Source: Bradyrhizobium sp. 186 (GTDB lineage Bacteria > Pseudomonadota > Alphaproteobacteria > Rhizobiales > Xanthobacteraceae). From it: 64,000 bases of DNA. The first letter of the stretch is position 1, and every line of letters starts with the position of its first letter. A program made the position numbers and the translations under genes. The DNA is taken from NCBI RefSeq assembly GCF_023101685.1, contig NZ_CP082164.1, positions 1,736,001 through 1,800,000 of the forward strand. Reading direction: 5' to 3'. Below, in pieces: positions 1 through 7,477 of the stretch. Under the pieces are notes generated by a model. It had not been told where the DNA came from. It did no database searches and was given only the letters and a program-made list of their open reading frames with translations.

Positions 1-531
1 GACGTCAACTGCCCATGGACCGTGCGCCAGGCGCTCGATATGAGCGCCAAGCTGCGACCGTTTAATCTGCGCTGGCTGGAAGAACCCATTTGGCCTCCAG
101 AGAACTTTGGCGGTTTGGCTCGATTGCGTCGTGAAGGGGGAATACCCACTGCGGCAGGAGAAAATGTTTCAACGTTGGTGGAGTTCCAACAGATGCTTTC
201 GGCTGGCGCCGTCGACTTCGTCCAGCCCAGCCCGGCCAAGATGGGAGGCATCTCGGAACTTCAGAAAGTGTTCTCGCTTGCCGCGGCAAGCGCGACCGAG
301 GTGATGGTCCACTCGTTCTATGATGGCCCCGGGTTGCTCGCGAGCGTACATGCGAGCGCCGCACTAGGCTCGAAGGACTCGCTGGTGGAGTGGCGGTACT
401 TCGACCTCGAGGCACAGCTATATGGCGATGCAATGCGGCCGAGGAACGGAACGATTGCTGTTCCCCAAGGGCCTGGTCTGGGATTCGACCCTGATGCCGA
501 CGTAGTTCGGAGCTTCCGAGTCCGAAGTTGA
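1..531 (+). CDS. Mandelate racemase / muconate lactonizing enzyme family protein, C-terminal part (5' end outside the window)
   Basis: The open frame enters from the left edge, so only the last 176 residues are visible. They form the C-terminal (beta/alpha) barrel of an enolase-superfamily dehydratase or racemase. The three Mg2+ carboxylate ligands sit where the family expects them: Asp1 of DVN, Glu27 or Glu28 of EEP, and Glu54 of AAGEN. A typical acidic-sugar or aromatic-acid enzyme also has a catalytic His on a late strand; MVHSF near residue 102 is the candidate here. These enzymes abstract the proton alpha to a carboxylate. The substrate cannot be named without the N-terminal capping domain. 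The next gene begins about 30 bases downstream on the same strand, so the two are probably co-transcribed. Confidence 0.85.
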   Translation, partial: DVNCPWTVRQALDMSAKLRPFNLRWLEEPIWPPENFGGLARLRREGGIPTAAGENVSTLVEFQQMLSAGAVDFVQPSPAKMGGISELQKVFSLAAASATEVMVHSFYDGPGLLASVHASAALGSKDSLVEWRYFDLEAQLYGDAMRPRNGTIAVPQGPGLGFDPDADVVRSFRVRS

Positions 532-560
532 GTTCTTTTCAGCGATCGACGGATAGAAAC

Positions 561-1460
561 ATGTTTCTCAAGCGATACCTTGTTTACGCAGGCGTGTTGT
601 TGCTCCTGGTGCTATCTGTCTCTGTGGGTACCAAGAACGTTTCTTCGCGGGAGTTGCCGGACGCGAGTAGCGCTGGCTTCGTAGAGAAGCTCTACAGGCT
701 GGATTGCGGGCACTCGCTTGCCAACGATCAATCGGTTTGGACCCCGGGCGAAAACCAGGGGCACAGCATCGAGTTTTCATCGACCTGCTGGCTGGTTAAG
801 CGCGGAAACCAGTGGTTGCTCTGGGATACTGGAGTGCCGGAGGCGACGGTTAATGATCCGAACGGTTGGTCGACACTGCCCAAGCTGATCGTTTATCGCT
901 TGGACAAGACTCTAACGGGTCAGCTTGCGGAGATCGGTCTCAAGCCATCCGACGTCGCTTACGTCGCCATTTCCCACACCCACGGGGACCACATCGGTAA
1001 CGTCGGCCTGTTTCCCGATGCCAGGATCCTAATGCAGCGCGCGGAGTATGAGTGGATCCATGGAAGCAATGGGCCAAACGAAAACGTGAATCAGCTGATG
1101 GCGCTGGCGCGCCGCCTGCTTGGAAATCCCAGGGGTATGCGACTGATTGACGGGGATCTCGACGTATTCGATGACGGGAGCGTTACGCTCATATCCACGC
1201 CGGGACATACACCCGGTAGCCAGTCGCTGCTCGTCCACCTCAGAAATTCCGGCTTCATCATACTGTCGGGCGATGTCGTTCATCTCGAAGAGAATTTCGC
1301 CAAGAGCAGGGTTCCTTCGCTCAACACCGATAAACAGGCATCCGTCGAATCGATGGACAAGATTAGGCAGATCATCAAGACCTACAATGCCACAATGTTC
1401 ATCAATCACGACAAGAAACAAACCGACGGCCTTAAGTTGCTGCCGGCATTTTATGACTGA
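561..1460 (+). CDS. Exported metallo-beta-lactamase-fold hydrolase (N-acyl-homoserine-lactonase-like)
   Basis: A 299-residue protein with the zinc-binding signature His139-x-His141-x-Asp143-His144 (HTHGDH), a second-site His in TPGHTPGS, an Asp in LSGDVV and a late His in INHD, so all metal ligands are present. I start it at ATG 561 because this begins with a basic patch and a long hydrophobic stretch (MFLKRYLVYAGVLLLL), a typical signal peptide or anchor; an in-frame TTG at 528 overlaps the previous stop and is less likely. The family hydrolyses lactones, esters or thioesters. Beside an enolase-type dehydratase and an alcohol dehydrogenase, a lactone of a sugar or aromatic compound is a reasonable guess. 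Quorum-signal degradation is the alternative, and the sequence does not decide between them. Confidence 0.85.
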   Translation: MFLKRYLVYAGVLLLLVLSVSVGTKNVSSRELPDASSAGFVEKLYRLDCGHSLANDQSVWTPGENQGHSIEFSSTCWLVKRGNQWLLWDTGVPEATVNDPNGWSTLPKLIVYRLDKTLTGQLAEIGLKPSDVAYVAISHTHGDHIGNVGLFPDARILMQRAEYEWIHGSNGPNENVNQLMALARRLLGNPRGMRLIDGDLDVFDDGSVTLISTPGHTPGSQSLLVHLRNSGFIILSGDVVHLEENFAKSRVPSLNTDKQASVESMDKIRQIIKTYNATMFINHDKKQTDGLKLLPAFYD

Positions 1461-1800
1461 CTTGTTGTGAACCGCCAGCTCTTCAAACTCGCAGACAGTT
1501 CCGCGATCGTTAATCGAAATGTCAAAGCGTCGTTCCGCGTCCAAGTAACGTTGACACGCACAACGTGGTCGGCAGCGTGCAAACATATCGCGGCTGTGTA
1601 CGGACCGCTCGTTCAGGTATTCGGGCTGCGATTGGTCGGCCGGTCCTGCCGCTGTCTCGCTTGACGGGACAGTGTCTTTCTAACGGGAGATCTTCGAACT
1701 CGCAGCAATCGTCGTACACTAGCGTCCTGAATCTGCGGCCGCGCCGGTATGCGCGTCGCCACTTGCCGACCCGGTGATAACAATGTCCAGGAGGAAACGA
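1461..1800. other. Intergenic region before the PQQ dehydrogenase
   Basis: About 340 bases with no convincing gene; the short frames here lack ribosome sites and family resemblance. It probably holds the promoter of the PQQ dehydrogenase operon. A TTGACA hexamer lies at 1551-1556 but no good -10 box sits 16-18 bases downstream, so I do not call a promoter. A strong AGGAGG lies at about 1789-1794, just ahead of the ATG at 1801. Confidence 0.5.
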
Positions 1801-3501
1801 ATGACGGGCAGAAAGTTCATTGCGGCTATTTCGATCGCGATCGGCGCAGCGTCCGTTGCCGGTGCCAACGAATCGGTCGTCAAGGCCGTCGCCAATACCG
1901 ATCAGTGGGCGATCGCCGGCCATGACTACGGCAATACGCGCTTCAGTCCTCTCAGTCAGATCAATTCGGACAACGCCAGCAAGCTGTCCCTGGCCTATTC
2001 GTTTTCGCTCGGTTCGCTGCGGTCGAACGAGTCGTCGCCGATTGTGATCGGAAACACGCTGTATGTCTCGACCTCATGGGGTCCGAAGTATGTTTACGCG
2101 CTCGACGCCGCGACTGGCGCACGCAAGTGGACCTATGAGCCGGAGATTCCAGACGATGTGTTACAGTACGCCTGCTGCGACGTGGACAACCGTGGCGTTA
2201 CCTTTGCAGATGGAAAGATTTTCGTTGGCCGGCTCGACGGCAAGTTGACGGCGCTCAACGCAGAAACAGGTAGGGAACTCTGGACCGCTGAGGTCGTCGA
2301 CTACAAGCAAGGGTCAGTCATCACTTCTCCTCCGCTGGTCGTGCGCGACAAGGTGATTACTGGCTTCGGAGGCGGCGAATATGGTGTTCGCGGTGCGCTA
2401 CAGGCGTTCGATTTGAATACCGGTAAGCAGGTCTGGAAGACATTCACTGTCCCGGCGCCGGGAGAGCCCGCGAGCGAAACCTGGAAAGGTGACACAGGAT
2501 TGAGGGGCGGCGGAGTTCCGTGGTTGGTGGGCTCGTACGACGCCAAGACCGATACCGTCTATTGGGGTACCAGCAACGCAGGCCCGTGGAATACTAGCGT
2601 CCGATCTACCGGCGACGGAAATTTCGGAAAATTGACAAACTTATACACGTCCTCGACGCTTGCGCTCGATCCGAATACCGGCAAGATCAAGTGGCATATT
2701 CAGAGTACCCCGGCCGACGCGTGGGACTACGACGGCGTTAATGAGAATGTTCTGGCCGACCTGAGCATCGGCGGCAGCACCGTTCCCGCTTTGATGAAAG
2801 CTGACCGCAACGGCTTCTTCTTCGTCGCCAATCGAGAAACCGGCAAGCTTCTGTCGGCCGAGAAGTTCGTCTTCGCCAATTGGGCGGAAAAGTGGGACGT
2901 CGCAACGCTGCGCGCTGTCGAGAATCCCGACAAACGTCCGGGACCTGGCCATCCAGTCAAGGACATCTGTCCGAACGTGATCGGCGGCAAGAACTGGCAG
3001 CCGATGTCATTCAATCCGCAGACCGGGCTGGTCTATATTCCGTCCAACAATTTCTGCATGGACTTTTCAAACACCGATGTCTCGTATCAGCGCGGCCTGT
3101 TCTATCTGGGCGCCGATTTCCCAGCCAAGGAAGGTCCGGGAGGTTTCCTTGGCGAGTTGATTGCGTGGGACCCGGTCAATAATAAGAAGGTTTGGTCAAT
3201 CAAGCAGGACCTACCGTTCAACGGCGGCACGTTGACCACCGGTGGAAATCTGGTCTTCTACGGCAACCTGCACGGTGACTTCCACGCAATCGATGCCGCC
3301 AACGGCAAAATCCTTTGGAAGAAGAACCTTGGTTCCGGCATCGGAGCCGGCCCCGTGACCTACGCTGTCGATGGCAAGCAATATGTCGCCGTCGTCGTTG
3401 GTCGCACGGCTTCCATTCCCGCGTTCCTGGGAGAGATCGGAAAGAAGATGACGGCAGCTGCACCTGAAGGTGGCTCGCTCTTCGTGTTTTCCGTTCAATA
3501 G
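1801..3501 (+). CDS. PQQ-dependent alcohol dehydrogenase, lanthanide type (periplasmic quinoprotein)
   Basis: An eight-bladed propeller quinoprotein of 566 residues. ATG 1801 is the start because AGGAGG lies six bases upstream and the protein then opens with a signal peptide (MTGRKFIAAISIAIGAAS). Adjacent cysteines 125-126 form the vicinal disulphide over PQQ. Metal ligands are Glu193 (GGGEYG), Asn259 (SNAGPWN) and the catalytic Asp309. Asp311 follows in WDYDG; calcium enzymes such as MxaF have Ala there, and the extra Asp is the established mark of lanthanide-dependent XoxF and ExaF enzymes. It should oxidise a primary alcohol in the periplasm and pass electrons to cytochrome c. The next gene, a binding protein-cytochrome fusion, is the likely acceptor. 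Whether the substrate is methanol, ethanol or a larger alcohol is open. Confidence 0.93.
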   Translation: MTGRKFIAAISIAIGAASVAGANESVVKAVANTDQWAIAGHDYGNTRFSPLSQINSDNASKLSLAYSFSLGSLRSNESSPIVIGNTLYVSTSWGPKYVYALDAATGARKWTYEPEIPDDVLQYACCDVDNRGVTFADGKIFVGRLDGKLTALNAETGRELWTAEVVDYKQGSVITSPPLVVRDKVITGFGGGEYGVRGALQAFDLNTGKQVWKTFTVPAPGEPASETWKGDTGLRGGGVPWLVGSYDAKTDTVYWGTSNAGPWNTSVRSTGDGNFGKLTNLYTSSTLALDPNTGKIKWHIQSTPADAWDYDGVNENVLADLSIGGSTVPALMKADRNGFFFVANRETGKLLSAEKFVFANWAEKWDVATLRAVENPDKRPGPGHPVKDICPNVIGGKNWQPMSFNPQTGLVYIPSNNFCMDFSNTDVSYQRGLFYLGADFPAKEGPGGFLGELIAWDPVNNKKVWSIKQDLPFNGGTLTTGGNLVFYGNLHGDFHAIDAANGKILWKKNLGSGIGAGPVTYAVDGKQYVAVVVGRTASIPAFLGEIGKKMTAAAPEGGSLFVFSVQ

Positions 3502-3518
3502 CCAACCAAATCGGGCAT

Positions 3519-3550
3519 CGTCCGTCGCACCAGAACCCTAGTGACGGACG
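3519..3550. other. Inverted repeat between the PQQ dehydrogenase and the binding protein-cytochrome gene
   Basis: CGTCCGTC (3519-3526) and GACGGACG (3543-3550) are perfect 8-base inverted repeats around a 16-base loop, starting 17 bases after the dehydrogenase stop. No T-run follows, so it is not a classic terminator. In an operon it could stabilise the upstream mRNA or lower expression of the downstream gene, as hairpins after abundant dehydrogenase genes often do. It could also be a protein-binding site. Confidence 0.4.
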
Positions 3551-3630
3551 AAAAGGATCCGGATCGTCGAGCGAGCCTGCAGAACAGAGCTTCCGTTCCG
3601 TACATCGTGCACAACAAAGGGGAACCGTGG

Positions 3631-4842
3631 ATGTCAGTGAACGTCACGGGCAACTTCAAGGTCTCATGCGGAAAATTCTACGTACTCTTGCGAGCGAGTC
3701 CTATTGCGTTGATAGCTATTCTTGCGCCGGTTGGTGCGAGCTCCAGCGTCGATGCGGGCGACGTCAAGCCGCTACGTTTGTGCGCGGATCCGACTAATCT
3801 ACCGTACTCCAGCGATGATGCTTCCGAGCCAGGGTTCTACCTCGAGGTCGGTCAGGCGATCGGAAAGGCGCTGGGCCGTCCTGTGACTTACAATTGGTAC
3901 AAGACCTATTTTGGCAAGCGCAGCGTGCGCGTCACCTTGCTGGGAAAGCAATGCGACGCAATGATGGGCTTGCCGCTCTCCGACGACTTTATGGGGCCAG
4001 CGGTTATCTTCTCTCGAAAGATTTCGGAGCAGGCCTACGCCCTCGTCACCGCGAAAGAGCAAGTCGTCGGCAGCATTGAAGATCTGAGGGGGAAGCGGGT
4101 GGCGGTCCAGTACCAAACGACACCACAAAACCTGCTCGCTCTTCGGGATGATATCGAAAAAGTCACCGTAATGAGCCCGGACGAAGGCATGAAGGCGCTG
4201 GATATCGGTGTGGCCGAGGTCGCCTTTGTCTGGGGGCCAACTGCGGGCTGGCTTAACAAGACGCAATACCAAAATCGCTACAAGATCCGCACCGTCGAAG
4301 GGAAGGGTTTATCTTGGGACGCCGCGATCGGATTTGCAAAAACCTCGGTAGAACTCCGCGATCAAGTCGATGCGGTCTTGCCGGGCCTCGATCGGACAAT
4401 TGGTGATCTGGCCACAAAGTATGGTTTGCCAGGCGACACGTCGACCAAGCTCTTGGTATCCGAAAATTCGCCGAGTCTCCTCGCCCCCTCGACAGCCGCG
4501 ACGGAGGTTCCTTCTGCTGCGCACTCCCCTTCGGTTACATCGAAGGACTCGAAACCGCATGCAGGTGACTCCGCCAGTACCGAGGCAGGCAGGGAAATCT
4601 TCAATTCAACGTGCGCCCATTGCCACGGGACCGACGCAGTGCAGGGTGAGCGTCGGATCGATCTCCGAAGATTGCAGCTTCGTTACGGCGAGAATGCGCG
4701 CTCGACGTTCTGGACAGCCGTCCACGACGGGCGTCCTTCGAAAGGCATGCCGGCCTGGAAAGACGTCTTTACCGACGAGGATTTCAACAACATATACGCC
4801 TACCTGACCACCGTGCAGGCCTCGGCCGGTTCCGCGAATTGA
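3631..4842 (+). CDS. Quinoprotein-associated periplasmic binding protein fused to cytochrome c (XoxJ-XoxG-like fusion)
   Basis: 403 residues from ATG 3631, chosen over GTG 3541 because a purine-rich AAAGGGGA precedes it and a signal-like hydrophobic segment (residues about 19-38) follows. Residues 48-280 resemble the solute-binding fold of the quinoprotein-dehydrogenase-associated family (XoxJ/MxaJ): LRLCADPTNLPYSS at the N-terminus and a later RGKRVAVQYQTTPQ hinge. A Ser/Pro/Ala-rich linker of about 40 residues joins this to a single-haem cytochrome c with Cys328-x-x-Cys331-His332 and an axial Met373 in KGMPAW. XoxJ and the cytochrome XoxG are normally separate proteins that activate, and accept electrons from, lanthanide dehydrogenases. 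Here one polypeptide would do both beside its presumed partner. Confidence 0.87.
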   Translation: MSVNVTGNFKVSCGKFYVLLRASPIALIAILAPVGASSSVDAGDVKPLRLCADPTNLPYSSDDASEPGFYLEVGQAIGKALGRPVTYNWYKTYFGKRSVRVTLLGKQCDAMMGLPLSDDFMGPAVIFSRKISEQAYALVTAKEQVVGSIEDLRGKRVAVQYQTTPQNLLALRDDIEKVTVMSPDEGMKALDIGVAEVAFVWGPTAGWLNKTQYQNRYKIRTVEGKGLSWDAAIGFAKTSVELRDQVDAVLPGLDRTIGDLATKYGLPGDTSTKLLVSENSPSLLAPSTAATEVPSAAHSPSVTSKDSKPHAGDSASTEAGREIFNSTCAHCHGTDAVQGERRIDLRRLQLRYGENARSTFWTAVHDGRPSKGMPAWKDVFTDEDFNNIYAYLTTVQASAGSAN

Positions 4843-4948
4843 AGGGGCCCACCAGAACTTCGGACCTAATTCGATCGACCGGTGTGTTCGGCCACCGTTT
4901 GAATGAGAAATGCTTACACCAACGCGCGCGAGTGCCAGGAGATGAACT

Positions 4949-5371
4949 ATGCAGGATAATGTCCCGTTGACGGCCGGCGTCGATCACGTCGGACTTGCCG
5001 TGAAGGATCTAGCGCTTGCGCGTGGCTTCTTTTGTGATTGCCTTGGCTGGAGAGTTGTTGGCGAAAACCAGAATTATCCAGCGTCGTTCGTGTCGGACGG
5101 AATTGGAATCGTAACGCTCTGGCAAGTCGAGGATCCCGAGAAATGCGTCCCGTTCGACCGCCGTCGCAACATCGGCTTGCATCATCTCGCTCTGAAGGTT
5201 GTGGACCGCAGCGTGCTTGACGCTTTGCACGCGCGTGTCGCGGCCTGGCCGGGCATCGTGGTTGAGTTTGCGCCGGAACGATCTGGCAAGGGCCCGAAGG
5301 TGCACTTTATGGTGCGAGAGCCGGGCGGTACCCGGATCGAGTTCGCCTGCGTGTCCCCTGCCGCTGGATAA
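4949..5371 (+). CDS. VOC family protein (glyoxalase / extradiol dioxygenase fold)
   Basis: A 140-residue vicinal-oxygen-chelate protein starting at ATG 4949, with AGGAG at 4937-4941. It has the paired beta-alpha-beta-beta-beta modules and likely metal ligands: His in VDHVGLAVKD near the N-terminus, His in LHHLALKV in the middle and Glu in RIEFAC near the end. Members include glyoxalases, epimerases, fosfomycin-resistance enzymes and dioxygenases. Its place between a PQQ alcohol dehydrogenase and a short-chain dehydrogenase suggests a step on, or detoxification of, the aldehyde product, but that is inference. The 106-base gap to the previous gene leaves co-transcription likely but unproven. 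Confidence 0.8.
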   Translation: MQDNVPLTAGVDHVGLAVKDLALARGFFCDCLGWRVVGENQNYPASFVSDGIGIVTLWQVEDPEKCVPFDRRRNIGLHHLALKVVDRSVLDALHARVAAWPGIVVEFAPERSGKGPKVHFMVREPGGTRIEFACVSPAAG

Positions 5372-5648
5372 CCGAGATTCCTATCGAACCGGGCAACGCA
5401 ACGGGCCTTCTACGGCTGGCATATCGCTGCAAAGACGATCAGTACCGGCCCCTTCTGAAAGTGAACCTGATGGCCATTTCGTGCTGTCACTGGGCGCTTC
5501 TCGGTGTCGCGTAGGAGATCGCGAGGTCGATGGTCCGAATGGGCGTTGGCGGTCACGGTGAGGATCTCAGCGAACGCGAGGGTTCTCGCTCGCAACATTA
5601 CATACCCGCAGCCGGCAATCCGCACCGCGCGCGACCACGGAGAAGTTT

Positions 5649-6491
5649 ATGACGACGCATGCTAGGCGCAACATCCTGATTACCGGCGCTGGCTCCGGGT
5701 TGGGGAGAGCATTTGCAACTGAGGCGCTTTCATCCGGACACTCGGTCGTAGGGACGGTGCGGAGCCAGGAGGCCAGGTTGGCCTTCGAGGCAATGCATCC
5801 GTCGCGAGCCCGGGCCTTGCTACTGGACGTCACCGACTTCGCGGCAATCGGTTCTGCGGTTGCGAAGGTTGAAAGCGAAGTTGCTCCGATCGATGTTCTC
5901 GTGAACAATGCCGGATATGGGCACGAAGGTATTCTCGAAGAGTCTCCGCTGGAAGAAATTAAGCGTCAGTTCGACGTAAACGTATTCGGCGCAGTTGCGA
6001 TGATGAAGGCTGTGCTCCCATACATGCGCGAGAGGGGTCGCGGACATATCGTCAACATCACCTCGATGGCCGGATACGTGGGTTTGGCGGGTATCGCCTA
6101 TTATGCGGGCAGCAAGTTCGCTCTCGAGGGCATCTCGGAGGTGCTGGCGAAGGAAGTTCGTCACCTCGGCATCCGGGTAACGGCGATCGCGCCGGGCTCC
6201 TTCCGAACCGACTGGGCAGGGCGGTCGATGGTTCGAAGTCCGCGGAGCATAGCCGACTACGACTCGCTCTTTGATCCTGTCCGGCAAGCCCGCGCGGGAA
6301 AGAGTGGAAAACAATCTGGCGATCCAGTCCGGGCCGCCCGAGCGCTGCTGAGGGTCGTGGAAGCCGAGGACCCGCCGGTGCATCTTCTCCTTGGTACCGA
6401 TGCCCTGAAGCTGGTTCGCCAAAAACTGGTATCGCTTCAGCAAGAGATCGATGCTTGGGAATCGATGACGCGATCGACTGAATATGCATAG
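5649..6491 (+). CDS. Short-chain dehydrogenase/reductase (classical SDR)
   Basis: 280 residues with the complete classical SDR signature: cofactor loop TGAGSGLG at residues 12-19, NNAG at 86-89, catalytic Ser139, Tyr152 and Lys156 (YxxxK). An AGAAG sits upstream of ATG 5649. The residues after the second strand (TVRSQEAR) include an Arg that usually favours NADP(H). The closest general type is an NADP-dependent ketoreductase or 'oxidoreductase' of the YdfG/retinol-dehydrogenase-like group, with a longer C-terminal substrate loop. A 277-base gap without a clear gene separates it from the VOC gene, so it may have its own promoter. Confidence 0.88.
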   Translation: MTTHARRNILITGAGSGLGRAFATEALSSGHSVVGTVRSQEARLAFEAMHPSRARALLLDVTDFAAIGSAVAKVESEVAPIDVLVNNAGYGHEGILEESPLEEIKRQFDVNVFGAVAMMKAVLPYMRERGRGHIVNITSMAGYVGLAGIAYYAGSKFALEGISEVLAKEVRHLGIRVTAIAPGSFRTDWAGRSMVRSPRSIADYDSLFDPVRQARAGKSGKQSGDPVRAARALLRVVEAEDPPVHLLLGTDALKLVRQKLVSLQQEIDAWESMTRSTEYA

Positions 6492-6905
6492 GATGCCGAA
6501 GGTGACATGCTCAACAAGCCTCGCGATTTGTCGGCCGGCCTTCCGGTCTCACGGTTGGAGAATGCTTCCAACGAGTGGTTGAAGTGGTGCATCGCCGTAT
6601 TGAGCAGTCTGGTACCACTGATTTCATATCGACCGGAGCTATGGCCGCCCTATGCGTTCGAGTAAAACTAACGAACAGCTGCGGCTGTTGCGGTGTGGAG
6701 CCGGACCGACGCTCGCAAGGTTTTGGATGATGCGTAGCCCCAGACTGCATGTGCGAGGTGTCGTGGTCGATCTCGCTCCTCGCGTATTCGCGTTACGATA
6801 GTGACGCAGCGATACTGACAGTTTGTATCCGCAAACCAATGTGCGGACCTCCGTGTGCCACCTCACAAGAGACGCTCGGAGGCGAAAAAGGCGGGAGGTC
6901 TAGGC
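6492..6905. other. Intergenic region before the molybdenum hydroxylase genes
   Basis: About 410 bases in which I see no supported gene; the short frames on both strands lack family resemblance and good ribosome sites. It likely carries the promoter of the three-gene molybdenum hydroxylase operon. GGGAGG immediately before the GTG at 6906 is the only clear signal. Confidence 0.45.
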
Positions 6906-7391
6906 GTGTCTACAGTCGATTTGACGATCAACGGGAAGGCTGTATCTGTAGATGTTGAGGATAGAACCCTCCTTGTCCACGTTCTGCGCGAAAACTTCAA
7001 TCTGACCGGCACCCATGTCGGCTGTGATACCAGCCAGTGCGGCGCCTGCGTCGTCCATGTCGACGGGCGAGCGGTAAAATCCTGCACCATGCTGGCGGGG
7101 CAGGCTGCAGGCTGCGACGTCATCACCATTGAAGGCATTGCCAACGGCGACGAGCTGCACCCGATGCAGGCTGCGTTCCGCGACAACCACGGCCTGCAGT
7201 GCGGCTACTGCACCCCGGGCATGATCATGTCGTCAATCGACATCGTGAACCGCTATAGCGGCAAACTGGACGAAGCGACCGTCCGGCACGAGCTCGAAGG
7301 CAATATCTGCCGCTGCACCGGATACCACAATATCGTCAAATCGGTGCTGGACGCGGCCGGCCGCATGAAGGTCTCGCAGGCGGCAGAATAG
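6906..7391 (+). CDS. Molybdenum hydroxylase small subunit, [2Fe-2S] protein (CoxS-like)
   Basis: 161 residues, start GTG 6906 with GGGAGG six or seven bases upstream; the longer frame from 6855 adds 17 atypical residues. Both iron-sulphur clusters of the xanthine-oxidase family are complete: Cys40, Cys45, Cys48 and Cys60 for the plant-ferredoxin-type cluster, and Cys99, Cys102, Cys135 and Cys137 for the all-helical domain (QCGYCTPG and CRCTGY). It transfers electrons from the molybdenum centre in the large subunit to FAD in the medium subunit. It is first in a small-large-medium operon, in the cytoplasm. Confidence 0.95.
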   Translation: MSTVDLTINGKAVSVDVEDRTLLVHVLRENFNLTGTHVGCDTSQCGACVVHVDGRAVKSCTMLAGQAAGCDVITIEGIANGDELHPMQAAFRDNHGLQCGYCTPGMIMSSIDIVNRYSGKLDEATVRHELEGNICRCTGYHNIVKSVLDAAGRMKVSQAAE

Positions 7392-7477
7392 GCGTCGCAG
7401 ACCATCGGCTTGAATTGATGACCACTCCATTTCGATGGAAACCGCAGAAACAATAACTCCGGTCGGGAGGACAGGAC

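Noticed and set aside
1551..1590. A sigma-70 promoter from TTGACA at 1551
   Set aside because: No acceptable -10 hexamer at 16-18 bases; a single hexamer in this length of DNA is expected by chance.
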